Assembly (NCBI RefSeq): GCF_000195315.1
Contig: NC_015389.1
Location: forward strand, 620,001-684,000
Direction of reading: 5' to 3'
DNA: 64,000 nucleotides
Source: Coriobacterium glomerans PW2
Lineage (GTDB): Bacteria > Actinomycetota > Coriobacteriia > Coriobacteriales > Coriobacteriaceae
Part shown: positions 1-7,783 of the stretch, in pieces
How positions within the stretch are numbered: position 1 is the stretch's first letter
Layout of the letters: each line of letters starts with the position of its first letter
Made by a program: the position numbers and the translations under genes
Notes under the pieces: model-generated
What the model was told of the DNA's origin: nothing
Databases searched by the model: none
What the model saw: the letters and a program-made list of their open reading frames with translations, nothing else

Positions 1-367
1 AGTCGGGCAGATATCCGATGCGCATAGCGCCACCGAGTTCGTCTGCCATCCGGATGCCGAGCTGAAGATTGCGCACGATCGCCTCGCCGCCGGTCACCAT
101 CTCGTCTATCTGGGTGTACCACGGGCCGATGAACAGCCGGCGCTCTCTCACGAAGCGCATGATCGCCGCGCGCTTATTCGGATTGTCACTGAGATAGTCA
201 TCGAGGATCGACATCTGCCCATCGAGCAGATAGCAATCGAGCCTGTTGGTCTCCAGGGCCTCGAGCACTTCGGCCATGTGGTAGGCGAGCTGCACGCGCG
301 CGTGCTGCCGGGTGAAGTACCACTCGAAGTCCCAGTGGGTGTGCGGTATGACGTGTACTCTTCTCAT
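1..367 (-). CDS. GH38 alpha-mannosidase, N-terminal part (runs off window start)
   Basis: The reverse strand from position 367 encodes about 122 residues starting MRRVHVIPHTHWDFEWYFT and staying open to the window edge. The HTHWDFEW motif close to the N terminus is the family 38 signature that supplies two zinc ligands (His and Asp), and the visible stretch ends in GYLPD, also typical of GH38. The enzyme would hydrolyse alpha-mannosides, possibly phosphorylated or mannosylglycerate-like ones as in MngB. It begins 38 bases after the stop of a PTS EIIC gene on the same strand, so the two probably share a transcript and the enzyme would act in the cytoplasm on the PTS product. The exact substrate cannot be read from this fragment. 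Confidence 0.85.
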   Translation of the reverse strand, partial: MRRVHVIPHTHWDFEWYFTRQHARVQLAYHMAEVLEALETNRLDCYLLDGQMSILDDYLSDNPNKRAAIMRFVRERRLFIGPWYTQIDEMVTGGEAIVRNLQLGIRMADELGGAMRIGYLPD

Positions 368-405
368 CGGGTGCTCTCGGCTCCGTTTCGGTTTCGGCGG
401 ACGGT

Positions 406-1755
406 TCATGCCTCGCTGATCTGCTGCGCTTGCTCTGCAGCGATGCGCCTCTCGTTCTTCTGGTTGATGATAACAAACGGCGCATAGAGGAAGACGTCGA
501 TGATGACGAGGACCAGCGTCAGCACGACCGGGCTTGAGTGGAAGGCACCGAGGATCCACGTGCTGAGGAATATCGGTTCGTTTCCAGAGTTCGCGACGAC
601 CAGCGGCACGACCCATCCGATGGAAGTCACGACATAGGCGACGATAGCGTTGAACAGGGGAACGACGATCCAAGGGATCAGCATGATCGGGTTGAGCACG
701 ATGGGAAGCCCGAAGATGACCGGCTCGTTGATGCCGAAGCAGCCCGGAACGAGTGCGAGTTTGGCTACCTCACGCTCCTGTTCGCCCTTTTTGGTGAAGA
801 TCAGCATTGCGACGATCAGCCCGAATGTGGCACCGGAGCCGCCGATCATGGCGTAGACGTTTGTCATGGTATTGGGTGCGATGGGGATGCCATCAAAGCT
901 CTGCGTCTGGGCATACTGGGCGACGACCTGCAAGAACAGGGGAGACCAGAAAGCAGAGACAACGCCCCAGACGATGTTGAACCCATGCAGCCCGAGAAAC
1001 CACAGGATCTGCTCGAGCAGGATGACGACGATGATGGCTGGAAGGCCGGTGCCGACGACGAGCATGGGTTTGATGATGACGGTGGAGATCAGCGCGATCA
1101 GGCTCGTGAAGCCCATCGCTTGGATACCGAGGCGAACGAGTGCGAAGATGATCAGCACCTTGGCCATGGGGATCAGAGCGTAGAACGAGTCAAAGACATT
1201 CTGGGGCACGCTCTCCGGCATCTTGATCGTGAACTTGGAGCGGCTGAATCTCGCGAACATCGCAACCGCCAGCATACCGACGATCAGACCGGTGAACATA
1301 CCCTCGTAACTGAAGAAGCTGGTCGCGAAGCCCTCGATGATCTTCGCCTGGGGCTCGGAGAAGTTGACGTTGTTCGGAACCATCACGAAATAGGCGGAGA
1401 GGGCCAGAAGCGTCGCGATGATGAGGTTCAGCCCCTTGTTCTCCTCGCGGCGCTGTATCTCGACAGCATAGGCGTAGGCACTTGAGATCACGACGATGAC
1501 GCCGACGATGCCCAGCGTGGCGGTGCCGATGTATCCGAACATGTTGCTGAGGGAACCCACCCAGCCCCAGTCTGTGCCATTCGCCTTGATCAGCGCATCC
1601 AGCTGCATCTTTATCAGATTCGAGAACGAGCCGACGACTGAAAACGGGATGATTCGGACGAAGGAGTTCTTGATCGCTTGCAAGATCGTGTTGCGCTGTA
1701 CCCAAGCGGATGCTCCGAGCAGTGCGTCTTGAAACCTTTCGAGATCGAATTTCAT
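406..1755 (-). CDS. PTS EIIC permease, lactose/cellobiose (CelB) family
   Basis: The protein has about 449 residues and many hydrophobic segments. The N terminus (MKFDLERFQDALLG) and LHGFNIVWG-type core motifs match CelB-family EIIC permeases, which move a sugar across the membrane while EIIB phosphorylates it. I chose the ATG at 1755 because AAAGGGGA lies 8-9 bases upstream; a TTG three codons further upstream is possible. No EIIA or EIIB partner is visible, so these must lie beyond the window start or elsewhere. The downstream GH38 gene suggests a mannoside-type disaccharide or glycoside as substrate (inference). Confidence 0.88.
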   Translation of the reverse strand: MKFDLERFQDALLGASAWVQRNTILQAIKNSFVRIIPFSVVGSFSNLIKMQLDALIKANGTDWGWVGSLSNMFGYIGTATLGIVGVIVVISSAYAYAVEIQRREENKGLNLIIATLLALSAYFVMVPNNVNFSEPQAKIIEGFATSFFSYEGMFTGLIVGMLAVAMFARFSRSKFTIKMPESVPQNVFDSFYALIPMAKVLIIFALVRLGIQAMGFTSLIALISTVIIKPMLVVGTGLPAIIVVILLEQILWFLGLHGFNIVWGVVSAFWSPLFLQVVAQYAQTQSFDGIPIAPNTMTNVYAMIGGSGATFGLIVAMLIFTKKGEQEREVAKLALVPGCFGINEPVIFGLPIVLNPIMLIPWIVVPLFNAIVAYVVTSIGWVVPLVVANSGNEPIFLSTWILGAFHSSPVVLTLVLVIIDVFLYAPFVIINQKNERRIAAEQAQQISEA

Positions 1756-1806
1756 AGGTGGCAATCCCCTTTCCGATTCAATTGTGACAAAATCTTTATC
1801 ACATAG

Positions 1807-1836
1807 AGTATATGCCTAAACCAGATAAACATCTGG
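1807..1836 (-). promoter_or_regulatory. Candidate promoter and operator for the EIIC/GH38 transcript
   Basis: Reading toward the EIIC gene, a TATACT -10-like hexamer lies at 1807-1812. Where the -35 element should be there is an inverted repeat CCAGAT-AAAC-ATCTGG (1821-1836) with 6-base arms. No good -35 consensus is present, as expected for an activated or overlapped promoter. The regulator is not identified. Confidence 0.3.
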
Positions 1837-2245
1837 CACAGCAGGTCAATAGATTTATTGCGTTCTGCTGGATCCCCCCAACTGCCTCTTTAACTGGTTC
1901 GATGAGGCAGTATTGATCAGGAGACGACATACCTGGGGCGCTTGGCACTTCGCTCGCAGAAGATTATTGACCGCCTGTCGATCGCTGGCGTTCCAAGGCA
2001 CCGTAATCACAATGAGATAAAAACGACAGGCGAATACGCGCGGGGGGGGGCCATAGACAGGAATCGCTGTCTTCGCGATACACGCTTTACAGTCTGAAGC
2101 CTATCATCTTCTAGCTGTTGTCGCTACCTGTTAAGGTGCCCGCGCGCGGAGCTTACGTCAATTAAGACTTCGGGGTTGGATCAAGATGTATCTCACATCC
2201 AAGGTGGAGTTCGCAACATGCGCAGCCAGCGCTACGTTTGATGTC
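1837..2245. other. Gene-free interval between EIIC and the triose kinase gene
   Basis: About 400 bases with no credible ORF. It contains one imperfect hairpin with 8-base arms (ACTGCCTC at 1881-1888, GAGGCAGT at 1904-1911) that is not followed by a T tract in either direction, and a run of nine G at 2042-2050. No other signal is recognised. Confidence 0.4.
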
Positions 2246-3967
2246 TCACCGAATGGATTCAAAGATGATGCGGCCAACTGCAGATCCGCCGTCAAGTACC
2301 CCTAGACTTTTCGCTCCGTAATATGCAGCCCGACCATGTTTCGCGAGCATCTGCTTGGTTGCTTCGGAGCCATTTGCCGCTGCACGTGCCGCTTCATCCA
2401 GGCTAAGTGTTTCTTGAAGCGTTTCGATTGCAGGTCTGAGAGCGTCAATGATGGTTTTCTCTCCGGGCTTGGTCCCCGTTCTTCTCATTATCGTTTCAAG
2501 ACCCTCTTGCAGTGCAGAACTCAGCTCGCTCATGGATACACTGCTTCTCCCCAGCATGAGTTTTGCCATTCCCATCAATCCTATTGAGAGAATGGTCCCC
2601 AAGCTCGATGGGGCCGTTTCATTGAGTGTCAGAGATGCGAGGGAGAAAAGCCTTCCGAGATCCATTTCATTCTCGGAATCCAGCTTGCCGCAGATCGCTT
2701 TGAAACCCGCTTTCATTGAGATGCCGAGATCCCCGTCGCCATTTTGCCGATCAAGTTCGGTGAGGTATTCGCTTTCTACATCTATCGCTTTCGAAATAGC
2801 TTGAAAGCGCTGCTTTATGACCCTTGCATCTATACTTCCATTTGAGATAAGAGTGCTGCGGGCTGCTCGTTCCTCAGAACTATCGATATCAGAATGGTGT
2901 CTTTCCGGTTTAACATCATTCATTGAAGTCCACGAATCAGCAGCAAAACCCTTGACGCCTATACGATTGAGATTTGAGTAAAAAGGGGTTCGCGCAGGGG
3001 CGAGCAGGAGTTCTTTTAGTTCGCTGTCGAGCTTGATAATCGTTAGAGATAGTCCGGCCATCTCCAGAGACGTGCCGTATTCACCTACGTGGGGAAGGAC
3101 GATTTTTGCTCCCTTGGATTCAATGAGTTGGGATATCCTGCGATACACAATGAACTGCTCTTCAAGCGGCGTGGAGCCTAGGCCATTCACCATAACCGAA
3201 CACTCGTCTCCAGAGGAAAGCGCAAGCTCACCTTCGATATTCGAAAAGAGGGCTTCTGCAAGCTCGTTTGCCGTCATCATTTTGCGGACCTCAATGCCGC
3301 GCTCTCCATGGATTCCCATTCCTATTTCAATCTCATCGTCCCCAATGGAAAAACCTGGTTTTCCTGCTCGAGGGACGATGCATGCCGACAAAGCGCATCC
3401 CATTGAACGCGTGGCATCGATCGCATGCTGGGTGATCTCTGCGACTTTTTTTAAGTTATCACCTCGAGCTGAAGCAGCACCGGCGATTTTAAATGCATAT
3501 ACCATCCCTGCCACGCCTCGTCGTTGACCCGCCAAGTTGGTTGGTGCCGAAGCCACGTCGTCGTGGACAAGGAGCTCCTTTGTGTCAATGCCGTCCAAGG
3601 CGACGATATCTCGAGCTAGAGCAAAGTTCAGCTTATCTCCACCATAGTTGCCATAAAGGCACAAGACACCTGATCCGTGATCAGACATCGCTATCGCATC
3701 TGCCATGGTGCGTGCAGAAGGACTTGCGAAAATATTGCCGACAGCGCATGCGTCCAGCATTCCTTGGCCGACATATCCCATGAATATCGGAAGATGCCCG
3801 GATCCTCCTCCGGTGACGATACCGACTTTTCCGGGTTGTTGGGGATACCTGCTCATGATGACTCGTTCGTTGTCCCTGAGAGTGTCCAAGCAGTCTGCAT
3901 ACGCGGCGATTACCCCCTCACATGTCTCGCGCTCAAAATCATCTGCATCATTCATCAACTTTTTCAT
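2246..3967 (-). CDS. ATP-dependent dihydroxyacetone/triose kinase, fused DhaK-DhaL
   Basis: The 573-residue protein joins a DhaK domain (about 1-345) to a DhaL nucleotide-binding domain (about 375-573), the layout of ATP-dependent enzymes rather than the PTS-dependent three-subunit form. Seen directly: GGGSGH at 53-58, the substrate-binding His at 220 in GIHGERG, and the Mg/ADP-binding DGDLG at 411-415. A strong AGGAGG precedes the ATG. Family members phosphorylate dihydroxyacetone, D-glyceraldehyde (human triokinase) or tetruloses, so the exact substrate is open. It is divergent from a galactitol-type PTS and aldolase operon, with LacI-type palindromes in the shared intergenic region, so it probably phosphorylates an unphosphorylated triose released by that aldolase (inference). 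Confidence 0.9.
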   Translation of the reverse strand: MKKLMNDADDFERETCEGVIAAYADCLDTLRDNERVIMSRYPQQPGKVGIVTGGGSGHLPIFMGYVGQGMLDACAVGNIFASPSARTMADAIAMSDHGSGVLCLYGNYGGDKLNFALARDIVALDGIDTKELLVHDDVASAPTNLAGQRRGVAGMVYAFKIAGAASARGDNLKKVAEITQHAIDATRSMGCALSACIVPRAGKPGFSIGDDEIEIGMGIHGERGIEVRKMMTANELAEALFSNIEGELALSSGDECSVMVNGLGSTPLEEQFIVYRRISQLIESKGAKIVLPHVGEYGTSLEMAGLSLTIIKLDSELKELLLAPARTPFYSNLNRIGVKGFAADSWTSMNDVKPERHHSDIDSSEERAARSTLISNGSIDARVIKQRFQAISKAIDVESEYLTELDRQNGDGDLGISMKAGFKAICGKLDSENEMDLGRLFSLASLTLNETAPSSLGTILSIGLMGMAKLMLGRSSVSMSELSSALQEGLETIMRRTGTKPGEKTIIDALRPAIETLQETLSLDEAARAAANGSEATKQMLAKHGRAAYYGAKSLGVLDGGSAVGRIIFESIR

Positions 3968-4025
3968 GCTGCTTTCCTCCTATAGTCCGAACGAGGATCT
4001 TTCAAGTCGATTTCTCGAATCTGAA

Positions 4026-4043
4026 ATAAAAACGTTTGCTCAA
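4026..4043. promoter_or_regulatory. LacI-type operator copy near the triose kinase gene
   Basis: The sequence AAAACGTTTGCTCAA (4029-4043) is, on the other strand, TTGAGCAAACGTTTT. It shares 13 consecutive bases with the operator at 4165-4186, apart from the last half. It lies about 60 bases upstream of the kinase start. This points to co-regulation of both divergent transcripts by one LacI-family protein, most simply the product of the gene at 7784-8881. Confidence 0.5.
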
Positions 4044-4164
4044 TGGATAATCTCAATAAGCTTTCTAACACTGAAATAATACTCCTGGTAATACTTGTCA
4101 AATTCGGAAAATTAAACTAAGCATAATCTAATATCTTGCTACCGTTTACCGGATTATATTAACC

Positions 4165-4186
4165 TTTGAGCAAACGTTTGCACAAA
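4165..4186. promoter_or_regulatory. LacI-type palindromic operator overlapping the PTS operon promoter
   Basis: GCAAACGTTTGC at 4170-4181 is a perfect 12-base palindrome, extended by TTTG and CAAA to a 22-base near-perfect one. It overlaps a possible -35 (TTGCAC, 4178-4183); a TATAGT at 4203-4208 could be the -10, although 19 bases is a long spacer. The central CG and position fit repression of the PTS operon by a LacI-family regulator. Confidence 0.6.
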
Positions 4187-4291
4187 AATGCTCGAAATTG
4201 TCTATAGTCATCTGCGTGCAAGAAGCAGTGCATCGCTCATTCGGAAATCCGTTGTTCTATTCATGGCAACACGTAATCAAGGCGGTGAAAC

Positions 4292-4759
4292 ATGGGATCG
4301 GATAAAGGTCTCTTCAAGCCTGATCTTGTTTTTTTCGACTTTCAAGCGGTGAATCCTGAGGATCTTTTCACTCAGCTCGGGGAAATCTTGCTGGAGAGGG
4401 GATTTGTCACACGAGGGTGGTTGTCGAGCATATGTGCCCGGGAACGATCTTATCCCACGGGTCTTATGACCGTAACGACAGGGTGCGCCATTCCGCATAC
4501 GGATCCGGAATTCATTGTGGAACCGTATATAGCGGTGGTGATACCCAGAAATCCGATTATATTCCAACCGATGGCAATGATAGGCGATCCTGTTCCGGCG
4601 CGGATCGTAATCAATCTTGGTGTGCGTCGTGATGGAGGACAGGTTCAAGTCCTTCAGACGCTCATGAGCACGTTTATGGATGAGCAACTGGTAATTAGGA
4701 TCATGCGTCAGACCACCCCGCAGGCTCTTTTGCATGCGCTCACTGAAAAGTTCTCATGA
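4292..4759 (+). CDS. PTS EIIA, fructose/mannitol-galactitol type (GatA-like)
   Basis: This 155-residue cytoplasmic phosphocarrier has the phosphorylatable His at about residue 69 in the AIPHTDPE context typical of EIIA-2 domains. It passes phosphate from HPr to the EIIB encoded next. GGCGGTG precedes the ATG. It is the first gene of the EIIA-EIIB-small membrane protein-EIIC-aldolase set. The order and the GatC-type EIIC mark this as a galactitol-family PTS. The actual substrate is not determined by the family alone, which also includes arabitol and other polyol or ketose systems. Confidence 0.88.
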   Translation: MGSDKGLFKPDLVFFDFQAVNPEDLFTQLGEILLERGFVTRGWLSSICARERSYPTGLMTVTTGCAIPHTDPEFIVEPYIAVVIPRNPIIFQPMAMIGDPVPARIVINLGVRRDGGQVQVLQTLMSTFMDEQLVIRIMRQTTPQALLHALTEKFS

Positions 4760-4852
4760 AATGAACCTTGTCTGGCAAAGCGAAGCATGGTATTCGGTCT
4801 CGGTCGGTCGAACCAGAGCGCGCAAAGCGCTTTCATGAAAGGAGAGATCAGT

Positions 4853-5134
4853 ATGAGAGGTAGAGTCATCGTAGCCTGCGGGTCAGGAGTTGCGACATCT
4901 CAGGCGGTTGCGAGCAAGATTGCTCGCCTGCTCAAAGAGAAAGACGTGGACGCCGAAGTCGAAGCTGTCGATATCAAGTCACTCAAGCACCATATCGGTG
5001 GGGCGAGCGCATATGTGTCCATTGTCAAAGATGATACGGACTGGGGAATCCCGGTCATAAACGGTGTCTCATTTCTGACAGGTGTCGGGCAGGACACGGA
5101 GCTTCAAAACCTCATCGATGCGTTACGGGGGTAG
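4853..5134 (+). CDS. PTS EIIB, galactitol family (GatB-like)
   Basis: A 93-residue EIIB starting MRGRVIVACGSGVATSQ. Cys9 in the CGSGVATS loop is the phosphorylation site. The start at 4853 is chosen because AAAGGAGAGA lies just upstream; an in-frame upstream extension from 4787 is not needed for the domain. It sits between the EIIA gene and a small membrane-protein gene, all on one strand and closely spaced, so the subunits are probably co-translated from one transcript. Confidence 0.9.
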   Translation: MRGRVIVACGSGVATSQAVASKIARLLKEKDVDAEVEAVDIKSLKHHIGGASAYVSIVKDDTDWGIPVINGVSFLTGVGQDTELQNLIDALRG

Positions 5135-5139
5135 CGGCC

Positions 5140-5484
5140 GTGCAACCGGAGAAGCCATCCGCTCCTTTGCATTCCATTGATGTGGGAGTACCGAAATGCA
5201 TCTGGCTTTGCCTTATCGGGCTTGACGCGTTAGCTCTCATCGTCTCCTTGATGTCCGGCAACATGGTGACCTCACTACTTGCTCTTGGGCTCGCGCTCAT
5301 CATCAACCGACACGGTCAAGGGCAATTGTTTTCCGATTACGAACGCCGTCTTCAGGATCGTCGAGCAAAACTTGGACTTCCTCAAGAAGGATTGAGATTC
5401 ACAACTATTCAGGCCTGCAGGGCGGTATTCATCGCACGTCGAGACAAGATGCGAAAACGTCAAGCGAGATCGCGAATAGAATAG
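5140..5484 (+). CDS. Small two-helix membrane protein of unknown function inside a gat-type PTS operon
   Basis: An open frame of 114 residues starts with GTG five bases after the EIIB stop, with GGGGG about 10 bases upstream. Residues about 19-38 and 44-58 are hydrophobic enough to form two membrane helices. The C-terminal half is strongly basic (motifs DYERRLQDRRAK and RRDKMRKRQ) and would lie in the cytoplasm. I do not recognise the family. Standard gat operons have no gene here. Its tight position between EIIB and EIIC suggests a PTS accessory or a regulatory membrane peptide (inference). The GTG start is plausible but unproven. Confidence 0.55.
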   Translation: MQPEKPSAPLHSIDVGVPKCIWLCLIGLDALALIVSLMSGNMVTSLLALGLALIINRHGQGQLFSDYERRLQDRRAKLGLPQEGLRFTTIQACRAVFIARRDKMRKRQARSRIE

Positions 5485-5566
5485 CTCATCACCGTTGGAG
5501 TTCGACCGAGACCTGACAAGCCAGCGCGATCAAATCTTGGCCGCGCGTGTAAAGAGAGGTTGATCG

Positions 5567-6982
5567 ATGGATGTTCTTTTAAACTTCGTGAACTATATCT
5601 TGGCCTTCGGGGCCGCAGTGTTTGTTCCCCTGATAATGCTGGCGGTAGGATTGCTCGTCCGCATGAAACCAAGTGATGCATTTATCGCGGCTCTGACGCT
5701 CGGTGTTGCGTTCACGGGTATGAACGTGCTGATCAATTTTATGACAACAGCCGTGACACCGGCAGCACAAGGACTTGCAGAGAAAACCGGCGTGGTACTC
5801 AATACAGTTGATGTTGGTTGGCCGGCGATGTCGGCTATCGCATGGGCATGGCCGCTTGGCGTCCTGTGTTTCCCACTGATGATTGGCATTAACATCATCA
5901 TGCTTTCGGCAAAGCTTACCAACACGCTTAATGTTGATCTTTGGAACACTTGGACAAAACTGTTCACGGCGGTGCTGACGTATTACCTTGCGAAGGGTGC
6001 CGGATTTACTGATGGTGCATCAATTGGGGTTGGTTTCGCTGCGGCCGCCATCCAAGTTGTGATCGAGCTGAAGCTTGGGGACATGTGGGCTCCCACAGTC
6101 GAAAAGATCACCGGTATTCCAAATGTGACTGTTCCTCATTGCATGACATTTACAGCGATCGTGCTGCTTCCCATCGAGCTGCTGCTTGAGAAAATACCTG
6201 CGCTTGAGAACAGCTCGCTTGATGCCAAATGGCTGCGCAGCAAGATCGGCATCTTTGGGGAAAACGCCGTCATGGGTTTGATCATCGGGTTCGTGCTCGG
6301 CATCGTAGCATATGCTGATCTGCAAAAGGCGCTCACGCTTGCTGTGCAGGCAGCGACCGCAATGCAACTTTTCCCGATGGTTTCAAAGTTGTTCTCGCAG
6401 GCTCTGTCGCCGATATCGGAATATGTCGGTGAGTTTATGAGAAAGCGATTCCGGGGTCGAGATCTCTACATAGGTTTGGATTGGCCGATCACGGCGGGCT
6501 CGAACGAGTTGTGGGTCACCACAGTGCTGCTCATACCGTTCGAACTCGTATGGGCTATCGCACTTGTTCCAGTTGGCAACACGGTATTGCCCTTTGCGTC
6601 AATTCTCAACTTGAGTGTTGGCGTAAGCGTCTTGTTCCTCGCTGGCGGAAATCTGGTAAAGATGCTCATCATGGGAGTTGTTGCAACACCGATCTACCTT
6701 ATGGTCTCGACGTCGTTTGCTCCCTATGCGACACAGCTCGCCCGACAGTTCTCACCCTCAGCTCTCGCAGGCATCGGAGATAGCGCGACGATAGCATATG
6801 CGACTATGGAAGCGCCGGTTTTCAGATGGGCGGCTGCGAACGGATTCTCTGGCAATATCATAGCGGGGTTGGTCCTTGTTATGTTTATAGGTTTGTTTTT
6901 CCTATTCTGTCGTGTTTTCAAGCATCGCAACAAGAAGATCAATGAGCAGCTGCATGGGTCCGTAGAGGTTGCATCGGCTTGA
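5567..6982 (+). CDS. PTS EIIC permease, galactitol (GatC) family
   Basis: This 471-residue protein has about ten hydrophobic segments, starting MDVLLNFVNYILAFGAAVFVP and with the region GWPAMSAIAWAWPLG, both characteristic of GatC-type permeases. It imports the substrate and hands it to EIIB for phosphorylation. AGAGAGG precedes the ATG. The length matches the family (about 450-480). The following gene is a class II aldolase. Unlike known galactitol operons there is no polyol-phosphate dehydrogenase, tagatose-6-phosphate kinase or GatYZ, so the substrate is probably something the aldolase can use directly, such as a ketose. Confidence 0.9.
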   Translation: MDVLLNFVNYILAFGAAVFVPLIMLAVGLLVRMKPSDAFIAALTLGVAFTGMNVLINFMTTAVTPAAQGLAEKTGVVLNTVDVGWPAMSAIAWAWPLGVLCFPLMIGINIIMLSAKLTNTLNVDLWNTWTKLFTAVLTYYLAKGAGFTDGASIGVGFAAAAIQVVIELKLGDMWAPTVEKITGIPNVTVPHCMTFTAIVLLPIELLLEKIPALENSSLDAKWLRSKIGIFGENAVMGLIIGFVLGIVAYADLQKALTLAVQAATAMQLFPMVSKLFSQALSPISEYVGEFMRKRFRGRDLYIGLDWPITAGSNELWVTTVLLIPFELVWAIALVPVGNTVLPFASILNLSVGVSVLFLAGGNLVKMLIMGVVATPIYLMVSTSFAPYATQLARQFSPSALAGIGDSATIAYATMEAPVFRWAAANGFSGNIIAGLVLVMFIGLFFLFCRVFKHRNKKINEQLHGSVEVASA

Positions 6983-7049
6983 CTGCACGGATGAGATCGA
7001 ATGACATCGAATAAGTTCTTGAAAATGAAATCATTTCAAGGGAGAGAAA

Positions 7050-7712
7050 ATGATTGGATACGATGAAGTACCGGATTATGAGATAAAGCGTCAGATCGTC
7101 GAAGTCGCGAAGATGATGAATCGAAAAGGTTTGGTCGGTACCTACGAGGGAAACATTTCCGTTCGAAAGAAGGGAAAAGTATATGAGACTCCCACGATGC
7201 AGAGCAAGGAGCTGCTGACAGAAGGAAAGATCATTTGCGTTGACATGAATGGAGAACAGTTGGAAGGGGAGCTCAAGCCTACTTCGGAGACTCCGATGCA
7301 TACGAAGTGCTATACACTTCGCAACGACATACATGCAGTTGTTCATTGTCATGCCCCGCACTGTACAGCGTTTGCGCAGGCGGGTCAGGATTATGTGGAT
7401 ATGGCGTCTCCTGAGTTTCAAATTCTGTTCGGTCGCGTGCCGTGTCTTGGGTATGGGACGCCTGGATCTCCGGACATCATTGATGAGTTGCCGAATTATA
7501 TCGCGGAATTTGATGTCGTGTTTCTGGCCCAGCATGGTGTGCTTGCAGTGGGGGAGACGCCTCTTGAAGCGTACTCGAAAATCATGTCTGTCGAGATGCT
7601 GCTCCAGACATACTTCACCCGCAAAATGCTGTTCCCGGAATCGATGTGCGATCTTCCGGCATGTGAAATCGAGGCTCTTATGAAGATTCGCGAGTCAAAT
7701 CGTAAAGGGTAA
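7050..7712 (+). CDS. Class II aldolase, FucA/AraD family
   Basis: The 220-residue protein belongs to the zinc-dependent L-fuculose-1-phosphate aldolase / L-ribulose-5-phosphate 4-epimerase family. Visible features are the phosphate-binding GNISVR segment (34-39), Glu80 at the catalytic acid/base position, zinc ligands His99 and His101 in HCHAPHC, and a third His at 162 in AQHGVL. AAGGGAG precedes the start. FucA-type members split ketose 1-phosphates into dihydroxyacetone phosphate and an aldehyde; AraD-type members epimerise ketose 5-phosphates. Its place after the gat-type PTS and the divergent triose kinase favour the aldolase role. A distant connection to the mtnK-mtnA pair at 44-46 kb (5-deoxyribulose-1-phosphate aldolase) cannot be excluded. 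Confidence 0.85.
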   Translation: MIGYDEVPDYEIKRQIVEVAKMMNRKGLVGTYEGNISVRKKGKVYETPTMQSKELLTEGKIICVDMNGEQLEGELKPTSETPMHTKCYTLRNDIHAVVHCHAPHCTAFAQAGQDYVDMASPEFQILFGRVPCLGYGTPGSPDIIDELPNYIAEFDVVFLAQHGVLAVGETPLEAYSKIMSVEMLLQTYFTRKMLFPESMCDLPACEIEALMKIRESNRKG

Positions 7713-7783
7713 TGGTTTTCGTGACCAAGTGGGCTGCTTCAATGACAGCGTCGGCAGTCCGCATCGCGACTGCTTCGCGTAAA

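Noticed and set aside
538-1485. 315-residue forward frame opposite the EIIC gene
   Set aside because: It is rich in Asp, Glu, Arg and Gly, as expected for the antisense frame of a high-GC membrane-protein gene. It has no family motif and the EIIC reading is unambiguous.
2042-2050. Run of nine G as a possible phase-variation tract
   Set aside because: It lies in a gene-free interval well away from any start codon or likely promoter, so no switched gene can be named. It could also be a sequencing artefact.
7050-7712. Assigning the class II aldolase to the mtnK-mtnA DHAP shunt
   Set aside because: It is 36 kb from mtnK and embedded in the PTS operon; adjacency favours the PTS pathway. It is kept only as a test in the findings.
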